Below, in pieces: positions 51,765 through 60,927 of a DNA stretch of 64,000 nucleotides. Location of the stretch: the NCBI GenBank assembly GCA_036509255.1, contig DATCFY010000011.1, positions 15,640-79,639 on the forward strand, in the 5' to 3' direction. How positions within the stretch are numbered: the stretch's first letter is position 1; every line of letters starts with the position of its first letter. Source of the DNA: RYN-230 sp036509255 (lineage in GTDB: Bacteria; Actinomycetota; Actinomycetes; Streptosporangiales; Streptosporangiaceae). The notes under the pieces were generated by a model. It was not told the origin of the DNA, made no database searches, and saw nothing but the letters and a program-made list of their open reading frames with translations. The position numbers and the translations under genes were made by a program.

Positions 51765-52518
51765 TACGACGCTCCATAGCTCGGTGCGGGTCGTGGGCGG
51801 GCGTGCCGGTCAGGCGGCAGGCACGCAGCCGCTGGTAGAACGGCTCGCACTGATCGGCCAGCGCGGCGAGCCGTAGCGGCAGGGCCTGGCCCGGCGGGTG
51901 ATAAGGGCCGAAGCCGGTCGACCGCCAGACCGAGCCGTACCAGTGCGGAGCCCAGACGCCGTCGGTGTCCCGCGGGCCCGCGGGCCAGGACAGCATGGCC
52001 GTGGTGAACGGGACGTCCAGCGCCGCGCACAGCGCCCTCAGCACCGCCTCGGGGTGCTCCAGCAGGTCACGTGAGTCGATCACCGGGCCGCCGAACCGGT
52101 CGAAGATCTCGGCCTGCTGCCAGAGGCCGAGATCGTCCAGGGCGGGGGTGGCACGTACCCGGGCGTAGGAGGCCAGCAGCTCCCGGGGATCGCGGATGAG
52201 GAACGCGTGCCGCAGCGGCGCGAGCGCGTCCCGGTCCACCTCCGGCAGCAGGTGATGGGTCATGTGCTTGGCGTAGAACACGGTGCGGCCCGCGGGCAGC
52301 GGCGCCGTCGTCAGCTCGCGGATCACCGTCTGCCAGCTGGTCGGCTGGCTGGCGATGACCTGCTCCCGGCCCGGGTGCGCAAGCCCGGTGCGGTCCAGGT
52401 AGAAGGCGTACAGCGGCTCGTCCGCGACCACGGTGTCCGGACGGTTCTCCCAGGCCCGCATCAGCGCGGTGGACACCGTGCGCGGCCCGGACCACATGGC
52501 AATCCGGACCGGAGCCAT
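51748..52518 (-). CDS. Sulfotransferase-like P-loop protein
   Basis: A 256-residue protein of the sulfotransferase-family P-loop fold: the PAPS 5'-phosphate loop-like MWSGPRTVSTALMRAW at the N-terminus and LIRDPRELLASYARV in the 3'-phosphate region. Its start ATG shares one base with the stop of the MBL-fold gene, and its end overlaps the aminotransferase gene by 17 bp. A sulfated product has not been inferred; the family may also act on phosphorylated substrates. Confidence 0.8.
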   Translation of the reverse strand: MAPVRIAMWSGPRTVSTALMRAWENRPDTVVADEPLYAFYLDRTGLAHPGREQVIASQPTSWQTVIRELTTAPLPAGRTVFYAKHMTHHLLPEVDRDALAPLRHAFLIRDPRELLASYARVRATPALDDLGLWQQAEIFDRFGGPVIDSRDLLEHPEAVLRALCAALDVPFTTAMLSWPAGPRDTDGVWAPHWYGSVWRSTGFGPYHPPGQALPLRLAALADQCEPFYQRLRACRLTGTPAHDPHRAMERRNAAEL

Positions 52519-53129
52519 CAGCGGGCGAACTGGCCGGACTCGGCGCCGATCGTGGTGTCCTCGCCGTGCCCGGTGTGCACCACGGTCTCCGGCGGCAGGT
52601 CCAGCAGCCGGTCCTGGATGGACCTGATGATCACGTCGTGGTCGGAGTAGGACCGGCCCGTCGCGCCCGGGCCGCCGTGGAACAGGGTGTCCCCGGAGAA
52701 CACGACCCGCAGGGCGGGCGCGTACAGGCACACGCTGCCCGGCGAATGGCCCGGGGTGTGCAGGACCCGCAGCGGGGTGGCGGCGATCTCGATGACCTCC
52801 TCGTCGGCCAGGTCGGCGTCGGGGAGCGTGCCGGGGTAGACCATCCGCCACAGCACCTGATCCCCGGGATGCATCAGGATCGGCGCCCCGGTGGCCTCGG
52901 CGACCTGCGGGGCCGCGCTGATGTGGTCGTTGTGCCCGTGGGTGCAGACGATGGCCGACAGCCGGCGCCCGCCGACCGCGGCCAGGATGGCCTCCGGGTC
53001 GTGCGCCGCGTCGACGACGAGGACCTCCTGGTCGTCGCCGATCAGCCACACGTTGTTGTCCACCGCGAAGTCCTGGCCGTCCAGCGAAAACGTGCCGGAG
53101 GTGACGATCTTCGCGATCTGGGCCGTCAC
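52518..53129 (-). CDS. MBL-fold metallohydrolase
   Basis: A 203-residue metallo-beta-lactamase-fold protein with the metal motif THGHNDH, the HTPGHSPGS block and FSGDTLFHGG. It overlaps the S-(hydroxymethyl)mycothiol dehydrogenase gene by 4 bp. Glyoxalase II-like members next to this dehydrogenase are common in actinobacteria and are suspected to hydrolyse S-formylmycothiol or another mycothiol thioester, completing formaldehyde oxidation to formate. Confidence 0.9.
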   Translation of the reverse strand: MTAQIAKIVTSGTFSLDGQDFAVDNNVWLIGDDQEVLVVDAAHDPEAILAAVGGRRLSAIVCTHGHNDHISAAPQVAEATGAPILMHPGDQVLWRMVYPGTLPDADLADEEVIEIAATPLRVLHTPGHSPGSVCLYAPALRVVFSGDTLFHGGPGATGRSYSDHDVIIRSIQDRLLDLPPETVVHTGHGEDTTIGAESGQFAR

Positions 53130-54214
53130 GGCAGCGTCACCACGCTGCGCAGGACCTCACCGCGCTCCATCTTCGCGAAGGCCTCCTCGACCGCATCCAG
53201 CGCGATCGTTTCACTAACGAACTTATCGAGCGGAAGCCTTCCCTGCAGGTACAGGTCGATGAGGACCGGGAAGTCACGCTCCGGGAGGCAGTCGCCGTAC
53301 CAGGACGACTTGAGTGCGCCGCCGCGGCCGAACACGTCCAGCAGCGGCAGCTCGATACGCATGTCCGGGGTGGGCACGCCGACCAGGACCACGGTCCCGG
53401 CCAGGTCCCGGGCGTAGAACGCCTGCTGGTAGGTCTCGGGGCGGCCGATCGCCTCGATGACCACGTCCGCGCCGTTGCCCTCGGTCAGGGCCCGGATCCC
53501 CTCGACCGGGTCGGCTTCCCGCGAGTTGATCGTGTGGGTGGCACCGAACTGCCGGGCCCACTCCAGCTTCCGCGGGTCGATGTCCACCGCGATGATCGTC
53601 CGCGCCCCGTTCAGCGCCGCGCCGAGCACCGCGGCGTCGCCCACCCCGCCGCAGCCGATGACGGCGACCGAGTCGCCCCGGACGACCGGGGCGGTGTTGA
53701 TGGCCGCGCCCAGGCCCGCCATCACGCCGCAGCCGAGCAGGCCGGCCACCTCGGGCCGGGCGGCCGGGTTGACCTTGGTGCACTGCCCCGCGGCGACCAG
53801 TGTCTTCTCCGCGAACGAGCCGATACCCAGGGCGGGGGACAGGGCCGTGCCGTCCGCGAGGGTCATCTTCTGCCTGGCGTTGTGGGTGCTGAAGCAGTAC
53901 CAGGGCCGGCCCCGCTTGCAGGCGCGGCATTCCCCGCAGACCGCGCGCCAGTTCAGGATGACGAAGTCGCCGGGCGCCACGTGGGTGACCCCGTCACCGA
54001 CCGACTCGACCACGCCAGCAGCCTCGTGCCCGAGCAGGTAGGGGTAGTCGTCCCCGATACCGCCTTCCCGGTAGTGCAGGTCGGTGTGGCAGACGCCGCA
54101 CGCCTGGACCTGGACCAGGGCCTCACCCGGACCGGGATCGGGCACCAGGATCGTGGTGACTTCGACTTTGGCGCCCTTAGCCGGGGCGACGACGCCCCGC
54201 ACTTCGTGTGTCAT
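53126..54214 (-). CDS. S-(hydroxymethyl)mycothiol dehydrogenase
   Basis: A 362-residue zinc-dependent class III-like alcohol dehydrogenase (MscR/AdhE2), which oxidises the formaldehyde-mycothiol adduct with NAD. Catalytic zinc residues are in CGVCHTDLHYR and GHEAAG. The structural zinc site is the CGECRACKRGRPWYC region, and the NAD site is GCGGVGDAAVLGA. It is the first gene of a four-gene overlapping operon. Formaldehyde from N-demethylation or methanethiol oxidation is a reasonable source of substrate. Confidence 0.93.
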   Translation of the reverse strand: MTHEVRGVVAPAKGAKVEVTTILVPDPGPGEALVQVQACGVCHTDLHYREGGIGDDYPYLLGHEAAGVVESVGDGVTHVAPGDFVILNWRAVCGECRACKRGRPWYCFSTHNARQKMTLADGTALSPALGIGSFAEKTLVAAGQCTKVNPAARPEVAGLLGCGVMAGLGAAINTAPVVRGDSVAVIGCGGVGDAAVLGAALNGARTIIAVDIDPRKLEWARQFGATHTINSREADPVEGIRALTEGNGADVVIEAIGRPETYQQAFYARDLAGTVVLVGVPTPDMRIELPLLDVFGRGGALKSSWYGDCLPERDFPVLIDLYLQGRLPLDKFVSETIALDAVEEAFAKMERGEVLRSVVTLP

Positions 54215-54392
54215 CCGACCATCGTGCCCAATGGAGGTGCGCAGCGGTAGGCCGGGGCCGGCTCACCGCCGGCGCCGGCGTTGCGAGATCCGTCAGCCGA
54301 CCGATGTTTCGGGCTCGCGGGCCGGCCATCGTGTCCTGAAGAACGGCGTCACATGCCGCCCCCCGACCCGACCAGGCTCGGCAAGGAAACAG

Positions 54393-54803
54393 ATGAATAG
54401 GTTGGCGCCCGTCCGCGCGACGGTGCAGCGCCCGTTTCGCATCTCCCTTCCCGCAGGTCCCGAAGCAGCGGCCGAAGCCCGCCGCCACGTCTGGGCGATC
54501 ATCCACGCATGGGACATCCCCATCGACGCCTACGGCGCGGCTCTGCTCGCGAGTGAGCTGGTCACCGACGCCATGAAGCAGAACACGGATGGGCACGAGG
54601 CGGTTCAGTTGATGATCAGCTGGGTGGACGGTCAGTTGCGGGTGGAAGTGCACGAGGGATCGCGGCCCGATCCGGCGCTAGTGCCGGTGGACCCGCAGCC
54701 CGACGCGGACGCCCGGCTTGGCCTCACGCTGGTCCGCAATGCACGGAGGCGCTACCTGCGCTTCCGTGACTGGCCCGAGCAGGCCCGGCAAGGGAACACA
54801 TGA
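54393..54803 (+). CDS. HATPase-like (RsbW-type) protein with degenerate ATP site
   Basis: A 136-residue GHKL ATPase-like protein of the anti-sigma/serine kinase type. The N-box reads ELVTDAMKQ instead of ELVTNAxxH, so the Mg-binding Asn is replaced, and the G-box glycines near the C-terminus are lost. The AAGGAAA site supports ATG 54393. It overlaps its intact paralogue by 4 bp. It may be a regulatory partner without ATP hydrolysis. Confidence 0.8.
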   Translation: MNRLAPVRATVQRPFRISLPAGPEAAAEARRHVWAIIHAWDIPIDAYGAALLASELVTDAMKQNTDGHEAVQLMISWVDGQLRVEVHEGSRPDPALVPVDPQPDADARLGLTLVRNARRRYLRFRDWPEQARQGNT

Positions 54804-55210
54804 CCATGATGGCGCCAGTCCGCTCGATAGTGGAGCGCACGCACCGAATCTCACTGATCGCAGGCCCCGCCGCCGCGGCGCAGGCACGCCGCCACGTCGG
54901 CGCGGTCATCCAGGCCTGGGACCTCCCCGTGGACGCCTACACCGCGGCCCTGCTCACCAGCGAACTGGTCACCAACGCCATCCTGCATGCCGTGGATGAG
55001 CGCGAGATCATCGACCTGGTCATCAGCTGGGGCGGCGGCCTGCTGCGGGTGGAAGTGCACGACGGGTCGCGGGCGGCCCCGGCCCGGGTGCATCCGCTGC
55101 CCTACGCCGAAGCTGGGCGGGGCCTCCTGTTGCTGGACAGCCTGTCCACCAGCTGGGGCTACCGGGAGACGGCCGGGGGCAAGGCCGTGTACTTCACGCT
55201 CGCGCCCTGA
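54800..55210 (+). CDS. HATPase-domain (anti-sigma/RsbW-like) protein
   Basis: A 136-residue GHKL protein, paralogous to the preceding gene along its length (same ISL.AGP.AAA.ARRHV start). The N-box ELVTNAILH and the G-box GRGLLLLDSL are intact. Such short proteins are abundant in actinomycetes and often bind sigma factor antagonists or phosphorylate STAS proteins. No STAS or sigma gene is next to it. A strong hairpin follows. Confidence 0.88.
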   Translation: MTMMAPVRSIVERTHRISLIAGPAAAAQARRHVGAVIQAWDLPVDAYTAALLTSELVTNAILHAVDEREIIDLVISWGGGLLRVEVHDGSRAAPARVHPLPYAEAGRGLLLLDSLSTSWGYRETAGGKAVYFTLAP

Positions 55211-55216
55211 GGAGCG

Positions 55217-55252
55217 TCCTGGATCCGGGTCCCCTCCGGCCCGGATCCAGGA
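55217..55252. terminator. Hairpin between convergent HATPase and LuxR genes
   Basis: TCCTGGATCCGGG (55217-55229) pairs perfectly with CCCGGATCCAGGA (55240-55252) around a 10-base loop, seven bases after the HATPase stop. Confidence 0.8.
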
Positions 55253-55309
55253 TCAGGCCGGGCGCGGCTCCGGCCCGCCCGCTCACAGCTCTGCTCGGCC
55301 CGGTCCAGC

Positions 55310-58150
55310 TCAGCTGGCGGCGGCGGCGGCGCGGCGGTCGGCGGACTCGCGGGCGATATCGATCCGGGACCGCACGTTGAGTTTGCCCAGGATGTGCGAG
55401 ACGTGGGTGGCCACGGTCCGGTGGGACAGGAACAGCCGGGCGGCGATCTGCGGGTTGGTCATGCCCGCGGCCACCAGCGCGGCGATCTTGACCTCGGCGG
55501 GCGTCAGGCTCTCCCAGCCCCGGCGGGCCCGCTGGTGCTTCACCCGCGGGGCCCGGCGGATGCCAGCGGCCCGGAACCTGGCCTGCAGCCGGGCCACATC
55601 GCGGGTCGCGCCGAGCGACGAGTAGAGGTCGACCGCGCGGCTGAACGCGGCCCGGGCTGGATCCCGGTCGCCGGTGTCCACCAGGGCTCCAGCTGCGGCC
55701 TCCAGGGCCTTCGCGCCCAGCAGCGGCCGCCGGGCGTCGTGGTAGCGTTCCGCCGCCTTGAGAAGCCGGCCAGCATCGTGGTCGACGAGGCCTCGGCAGC
55801 AGAGCGCGTTCGCCTGCCGGTGGGGGATCTCGGAGTCCTGGGCGAGGGCCGCGGCCCGGTCCGTCAGGGTCTGCGCAGCGGCGGTGTTGCCGACCTTGGT
55901 GGCCAGCCGGACGCCGTCGGCGAGCAGATCCTCGACCTCATCAAGTTCTTCGGCGTGGTCCGCGAACCCGGTCAGCACGTTGAGTGCCTCGGCCAGCGCG
56001 CCTTCCTGCTCGAAGGCCTGGCTGCGGGCGAGCGCGAGCGTCCCGACCACCCGGTTTCCGATCCGCTCGGCGTGCGGAGCGGCGGCAGCCAGGTGCTCGC
56101 GGGCGGCGCCGGCGTCGCCCCGATGGAAGCAGATCACCGCGGCGACGCCGTGGTCACAGCACGCCACGCCAGGGTCTTTGGTAACTTCCTGGACCACGCC
56201 AACCTCGGTCAGGGCATCGTCCCAGCAGCCGGTATTGAACAGCAGTTCACCAAGAGAGCAGTGCGCCTGGGCCCGGCGAACCATGATGCCGACCCGGTCG
56301 GCGAGCTGCTGGGCCTGGCGGGCCGCGGCGAACGCCCCGTCGTACTGATCTAGGTCGCCCAGAGTAACGGCCTTGTTGATCTGGAGCAGCAGCCGCAGGT
56401 CGGTCAGCGCGGGCTCGGCCTGGGTGACCGCCAGGGCCCGGTCGTACAGGGGCAGCGCATCCGCCATGTGCCCCCGCATCGCGGCGGTGTAGGTCAGCAC
56501 GTGCAGGGCCCAGCCGACGGCCCAGTCGTCGTCCGCCTCGGTCGCCTCGGCCAGGGCCGCGCTGGCCACCTGGTCAGCCATCTCGATCTGGCCGAGTTCG
56601 CGGTGCGTCCGGGCGATGGCCACCAGCAGCCGAGCCCGGTGCCGTCCGGAGATCCCGGGCAGGGCCAGGGCCTGCTTCAGTGCAGTCAGGGATTCCGGGA
56701 ACCGGCCGACCATGGTCCGGCACTGGGCCAGGGTCCAGTGCAGATCGACCAGAAGATCAGGGTTATCGGTGGCCGTGAGGCCGCGCTGGGCCACCCGCTC
56801 CGCCTCGACCGCGTCGCCGACCCGGTACAGGGCCTCGGCCAGCCGGCACACCAGGCTGTCGTGCTCGGGCGAGCCTGCCGATGATCGTGTAACGGCCTGG
56901 CGGAGAAGTTCTGCGGCGGCCCGTGGTGCCTGGCCGACCAGCAGCGGCGCGGTGTGGCTCAGCCAGCGCAGGATCCAGTCGTCCATCGGCTCGGCCGTAT
57001 CGGCGGCCCCGCTGACCGCGGCCAGGAGCTGCCGAGCGACCCGGTCGGCCGGCGCGCCAGCCTCGGCGAGCGCCCGGCCAGCTTCACGGTGCCAGGCGGC
57101 CCGCACCGGGGTGGGTATTTCCTCATACAGCGCCTCACGGATTAGCGGATGACGGAACCCCAGGCCGCCGCCTGACTCGGCCAGCACGCCGGCGGCCCGG
57201 GCCTCTTCCACGGCCGAGACGAGGTCCGCGACGCCCCGGCCGAGTACCGTGGCCAGGTCGGGGACGGCGAACTCCACGCCCAGCAGAGCGGCTGCACGGA
57301 GCACCTCGCGGACCGAGGCGGGCACGAAACCAAGCCGATCCGCGATCGCCGCCGACAGCGACCCGGGCGCATGGCCGCTGGTCAACTCCACGGTCCCCGC
57401 GTCGGAGAGCGTCAGTCCAGAACTGCGGACCAGCGCGTCCAGCAGCTCGGTGAGGTAGAGCGGGTTGCCCGCGGCGCCGTCCGCCAGGTGCATGAGCTCA
57501 GCGTCGGGCTTTCCGCCGGCCAGGCTCTCGACCATCTCGGTCACAGACCCTTCAGGAAGCCCGCCTAGCTGGAAGCGCGAAGCGATGTCGGCCGTGTGCC
57601 GCAAGGCCAGCAGATCCTCCCGCTGCGGCACCGGCCGCATCATGCCGACCAGCAGCAGCGGCAGGTGCCGGGCCGACCGGGACAGGCGCTCCCACAGGGT
57701 AACGCTGGCCTCGTCGGCCCATTGGAGATCATCGACGACCAGGACTGTGGGCTCCGTCGCGCACAATTCGTCGACGAGCGCCAGCAGCTGCTCGGCGAGT
57801 GCCGTCGGCACATCCTCGCCGCGGCCCGAGGCAACCTCGCCGCGCAGCAGCGCGACGATCGTTTTGTGCCGGGGATTCTCTGAGGGCTCGCGGACCCGCA
57901 GTCCGTCCAGAATGGGGAGCAGCGGCAGGGCCTGGCCAAGTTCGTCGCCGGCGCCCCAGAAAATCTGGCAGCCCAGTTCGGCCGCCTCCGCGCAGGCCGC
58001 CCGGACGAGCGTGGACTTGCCGATGCCCGGCTCACCCTCGATGAGGACGGCCCGGCCGTTCCCCGCGGTCGCCTCAGCGGCGCAGCTGATAAGCCGCGAA
58101 AGCTCGTGGTTCCGGCCGACCAGTTGGGCGGCTAAGGCGGGAGCGGGCAC
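55310..58150 (-). CDS. LuxR-family (LAL) ATPase transcriptional regulator
   Basis: A 946-residue LAL-type regulator. An N-terminal AAA/STAND ATPase domain has EGEPGIGKST at about residues 37-46 and the Walker B-like TVLVVDDLQWADEA. A long TPR-like helical middle is followed by a C-terminal LuxR helix-turn-helix (LTPAEVKIAALVAAGMTNPQIAARLFLS). GTG 58150 begins right at the conserved domain; an upstream TTG would add about 30 Arg/Lys-rich residues. Targets are unknown, perhaps the adjacent AT-rich region. Confidence 0.88.
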   Translation of the reverse strand: MPAPALAAQLVGRNHELSRLISCAAEATAGNGRAVLIEGEPGIGKSTLVRAACAEAAELGCQIFWGAGDELGQALPLLPILDGLRVREPSENPRHKTIVALLRGEVASGRGEDVPTALAEQLLALVDELCATEPTVLVVDDLQWADEASVTLWERLSRSARHLPLLLVGMMRPVPQREDLLALRHTADIASRFQLGGLPEGSVTEMVESLAGGKPDAELMHLADGAAGNPLYLTELLDALVRSSGLTLSDAGTVELTSGHAPGSLSAAIADRLGFVPASVREVLRAAALLGVEFAVPDLATVLGRGVADLVSAVEEARAAGVLAESGGGLGFRHPLIREALYEEIPTPVRAAWHREAGRALAEAGAPADRVARQLLAAVSGAADTAEPMDDWILRWLSHTAPLLVGQAPRAAAELLRQAVTRSSAGSPEHDSLVCRLAEALYRVGDAVEAERVAQRGLTATDNPDLLVDLHWTLAQCRTMVGRFPESLTALKQALALPGISGRHRARLLVAIARTHRELGQIEMADQVASAALAEATEADDDWAVGWALHVLTYTAAMRGHMADALPLYDRALAVTQAEPALTDLRLLLQINKAVTLGDLDQYDGAFAAARQAQQLADRVGIMVRRAQAHCSLGELLFNTGCWDDALTEVGVVQEVTKDPGVACCDHGVAAVICFHRGDAGAAREHLAAAAPHAERIGNRVVGTLALARSQAFEQEGALAEALNVLTGFADHAEELDEVEDLLADGVRLATKVGNTAAAQTLTDRAAALAQDSEIPHRQANALCCRGLVDHDAGRLLKAAERYHDARRPLLGAKALEAAAGALVDTGDRDPARAAFSRAVDLYSSLGATRDVARLQARFRAAGIRRAPRVKHQRARRGWESLTPAEVKIAALVAAGMTNPQIAARLFLSHRTVATHVSHILGKLNVRSRIDIARESADRRAAAAAS

Positions 58151-58240
58151 GAGGTGGATCGTACCTCCCCGATATGGGCAGAACAAGCGCTTTCGCCCTG
58201 GTAAACGGCGGTACAAGGAGATCTTGGACCGGCTCGGCAA

Positions 58241-58609
58241 GGGATCATGCGCATGACACTGTGGATTACGAATTTCACGTAATGTTAGCCATATGCAAAT
58301 TGCACTGCCACTTGCACGGTCACTTGCAGTGCAATTTACTTTCTGTAGACGATCCTATCCGGTGGGTAACTAAGTTGTTTCTTACCCGCAAGTCAGGTTG
58401 CATTAATTTGCCTCGGGAATAATTGATAGTTTAAGGCTCAAAGATGCGATTAATAGATTTCCTAAAATCTTTCTTTAATTCCTAGGATCCGATAGACAGC
58501 CTGGTCAAGCGGCACTATCGTGGGGTTTGCCGGAACGCATGCACCGGGTTATCCACAGGGCCGCTCGTCACGGGTAACCAACCCTCGGGCACTATCTTAT
58601 GGAGGCGTC
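58241..58609. promoter_or_regulatory. AT-rich intergenic region with nested repeats
   Basis: About 370 bp much poorer in GC than its surroundings. AAATTGCACTG (58297-58307) and CAGTGCAATTT (58327-58337) form a perfect inverted repeat. Its loop carries two CACTTGCA copies. The stem GGGTAA...TTACCC lies downstream. A perfect DnaA-type box TTATCCACA is present near 58550. Probably it holds promoters of the LuxR gene and the small peptide. Confidence 0.6.
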
Positions 58610-58783
58610 ATGCGTATCGCGCGGACACTCGCCATAAAAATTGCATTACCACTCTCCATGGCCGGCGTCACGCTTCTTACCGGGGCCGCTGTAGCCGTTC
58701 CTTCGATAACCGCCGCTGTTAACTCTGCTCCTGTCGCGTCTGCAGTGACTACAGGTGCCAGCCCGAGTATGTATCACGGGTGA
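58610..58783 (+). CDS. Small secreted peptide
   Basis: A 57-residue peptide with an excellent GGAGG ribosome-binding site 5 bp before ATG. Its N-terminus (MRIARTLAIK) and hydrophobic core (LPLSMAGVTLLTGAAVAV) form a Sec-type signal peptide, leaving a mature part of about 28 residues rich in Ala/Val/Ser/Thr. It has no Cys and no recognised family. It is followed by a hairpin terminator and preceded by an AT-rich leader, so an expressed exported peptide is plausible. Confidence 0.65.
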   Translation: MRIARTLAIKIALPLSMAGVTLLTGAAVAVPSITAAVNSAPVASAVTTGASPSMYHG

Positions 58784-58860
58784 GGGTCACCCACTTTCGT
58801 AACTGCCGCCGGCTCTGCTCCAGCTACTAAGTTCCTTCGCGCAAAAGGAGTAATCACTTC

Positions 58861-58890
58861 CATCCCCCGCAGCGTTTGCTGCGGGGGATG
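58861..58890 (+). terminator. Hairpin after the small secreted peptide
   Basis: CATCCCCCGCAGC and GCTGCGGGGGATG are perfect 13-bp arms around gttt, with a T-rich stretch (gtgtgtttt) following. It could also end the convergent amidohydrolase transcript. Confidence 0.85.
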
Positions 58891-58982
58891 AGTGTGTTTT
58901 GGCGGGGATGAATTCGTTTTGAGGGATTGCAGGGTTGAAATGTGTTTCGGGGGAGAGGTGGTACGGATGACCACGGCCCTGG

Positions 58983-60095
58983 TCAGGCCAGGATCTGGCC
59001 GCGCAGGATGATCCGGCGGGGATGGTGCAGGACGTCGGGGTGGGCCACCGGGTCTTCGTCGAAGACGACCAGGTCAGCGGGGGCGCCGTCGGTCAGCCCG
59101 GGCAGGCCGAGCCAGGCCCGGGCCGTCCAGCTGGCCGCGCCCACCGCGGCGGCGCGGGGCAGGCCCGCGCTGATCAGCCGTTCCACTTCCTCGGCGACCG
59201 TCCCGCACGGGTGTGAATCAGTGCCGGCCAGCACGGTGGCCCCTGCCTCGTGTGCGGCCCGGGCGGTCCGCGGCATCGCCGCCCAGCCCGCCAGGTACGA
59301 ATCGCGGCGGGGACCGGGATCCCCGGCCCGGACTTCGAACGCCGACGCGGCGATCGCGTTGAGGGTGGGCACCAGGGCCGTGCCCTGAGCGGCCATCTGG
59401 TCCAGGAGGCCAGGATCGAGGTGCATGCCGTGCTCCAGGCTGTCCACCCCAGCAGCCACCGCGTTGGCGCAGCCCGCAGCGGTCTGGGCGTGCACGGACA
59501 CCAGGCCGCCGATCGCGTGCACCGCGCTGGTCACCTCGCGCAGAACCGCCAGCGGCACCGGCGGCTCGTCCCAGCCCCAGTCGCCGATGATCTTGCACCA
59601 GCCTGCCGCGGGGGCGGTGCCAGGTACGGCGGCGGCCTGCTGGGCGGCAGAGTGCGGGACGGCGGCGTGCTGGGCGGCGGTCGCCTCCTGCACGGCGGCG
59701 GCGGCGAGTTCTGCCTCCGTGACGTGGCGTCCCCAGCCGGGGAAGAAGCGGCCCGGGGTGGCGAGCCACGGTCCGGCGGAGCGCACCCGGGGCAGGCCTT
59801 CCGCGTCGTGAGCCCAGCCCGGGATGCGGGCGGCGGATCCGGGAGCGCGGATGAGCAGGACGCCCGCGGCGGCGTGATCCGCGAGTCCCTGCTCCAGCAC
59901 GGATTCGTCGAAAGGGTCGCCGGGCCGCTCGGCCCCGGGATGGGTGTGCACGTCGACCAGCCCGGGAAGCAGCCAGCCGCCGTCGGCCACGGTATCGGCG
60001 TCCGCGGCGGCCTCCTCGCGGAGCACCCCGCCGTCGATCCACAGCGACCGCTCTTCCCGCTCCGGGAGCACCGTTCCGCGTACATGCAGCACCAT
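58983..60095 (-). CDS. Amidohydrolase-superfamily protein
   Basis: A 370-residue metal-dependent hydrolase with VDVHTHPGAER (HxH), the WCKIIGDW segment, SVHAQT, LEHGMHLD and GTDSHP, the usual order of amidohydrolase barrel ligands. A region at about 140-165 is low-complexity (AAQHAAV). The substrate is unclear; imidazolonepropionase-like or dipeptidase-like members are similar. A GntR regulator is divergent and may control it. Confidence 0.85.
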   Translation of the reverse strand: MVLHVRGTVLPEREERSLWIDGGVLREEAAADADTVADGGWLLPGLVDVHTHPGAERPGDPFDESVLEQGLADHAAAGVLLIRAPGSAARIPGWAHDAEGLPRVRSAGPWLATPGRFFPGWGRHVTEAELAAAAVQEATAAQHAAVPHSAAQQAAAVPGTAPAAGWCKIIGDWGWDEPPVPLAVLREVTSAVHAIGGLVSVHAQTAAGCANAVAAGVDSLEHGMHLDPGLLDQMAAQGTALVPTLNAIAASAFEVRAGDPGPRRDSYLAGWAAMPRTARAAHEAGATVLAGTDSHPCGTVAEEVERLISAGLPRAAAVGAASWTARAWLGLPGLTDGAPADLVVFDEDPVAHPDVLHHPRRIILRGQILA

Positions 60096-60212
60096 GGGCC
60101 GTGTCTACCAGCCCGGGCCCGGCGGGGGCTAGGCCCTGAGGCCGCGGCCGGCGGGGGCCGGACCGCATTTTGGATACAGCCGCCGATATGCTAAATGGAT
60201 GGGGAGAGCATC

Positions 60213-60908
60213 GTGACCGCGGACGCCCGGCCGGCCGGGCCGCCCGTGTTCATCAGCCCGGTTACGCGGCCGGTGCCGCTGCGCCAGTCCGTGTATGAGG
60301 CCCTGGTCGAGCTGGTGGTCGGCGGCCGGCTCGGCCCCGGCGAGCACCTGGTCGAGACCGAGCTGGCCCGGCAGCTGGGGGTGAGCCGCCAGCCGGTCCG
60401 TGAGGCGCTGCACCGGCTGGAGGCCGAAGGCTGGGTGGACCTGCGGCCGAACCAGGGCGCCTTCGTCCACGTCCCCACCGATCACGAGGTCGATGAGCTT
60501 CTCGACGTCCGGGAGCTTCTCGAGGTGCAGATGGCCCGGCTGGCCGCCGCGTCGGCTTCCCCGGCCGGGATAGCCCGGCTGCGGGGCATCTGGCACGAGG
60601 GGCAGAGCGCCGTCGCGTCCGGGGAGACGGAGCGCGTCGTGGCGGCAAACAACGAGTTCCACGCCGCGCTCGCCCTGGCGGCCGGCAACGCGGTACTGGC
60701 CGACCTGGCCCGCATCGTCAGCCGCCGGGTCCGCTGGTACTACCGCCAGGTCGCGCCGCTGCGCGGCCAGGAGTCGTGGGCCGAGCACCTGGATCTCATC
60801 GACGCCGTCGAGGCGGGAGACCAGGAGCGGGCGGCCGAGATCGCCCGCCAGCACACCGAGGGAACCCGGTCGGCCTACCACCAGCCGCCGCAGGCCACGC
60901 TGCGTTAG
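60213..60908 (+). CDS. GntR-family regulator, FadR subfamily
   Basis: A 231-residue regulator with an N-terminal winged helix (ETELARQLGVSRQPVREAL) and a C-terminal all-helical FCD domain (NNEFHAALALAAGN, ...EHLDLIDAVEAGD) with metal-binding-like His residues. GTG 60213 has GGGGAGAG upstream; ATG 60195 is an alternative (possibly leaderless). It is divergent from the amidohydrolase. Likely a metabolic repressor responding to an organic acid, inferred from the family. Confidence 0.88.
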   Translation: MTADARPAGPPVFISPVTRPVPLRQSVYEALVELVVGGRLGPGEHLVETELARQLGVSRQPVREALHRLEAEGWVDLRPNQGAFVHVPTDHEVDELLDVRELLEVQMARLAAASASPAGIARLRGIWHEGQSAVASGETERVVAANNEFHAALALAAGNAVLADLARIVSRRVRWYYRQVAPLRGQESWAEHLDLIDAVEAGDQERAAEIARQHTEGTRSAYHQPPQATLR

Positions 60909-60927
60909 CGCGGCCGGGGCGGGCGCG

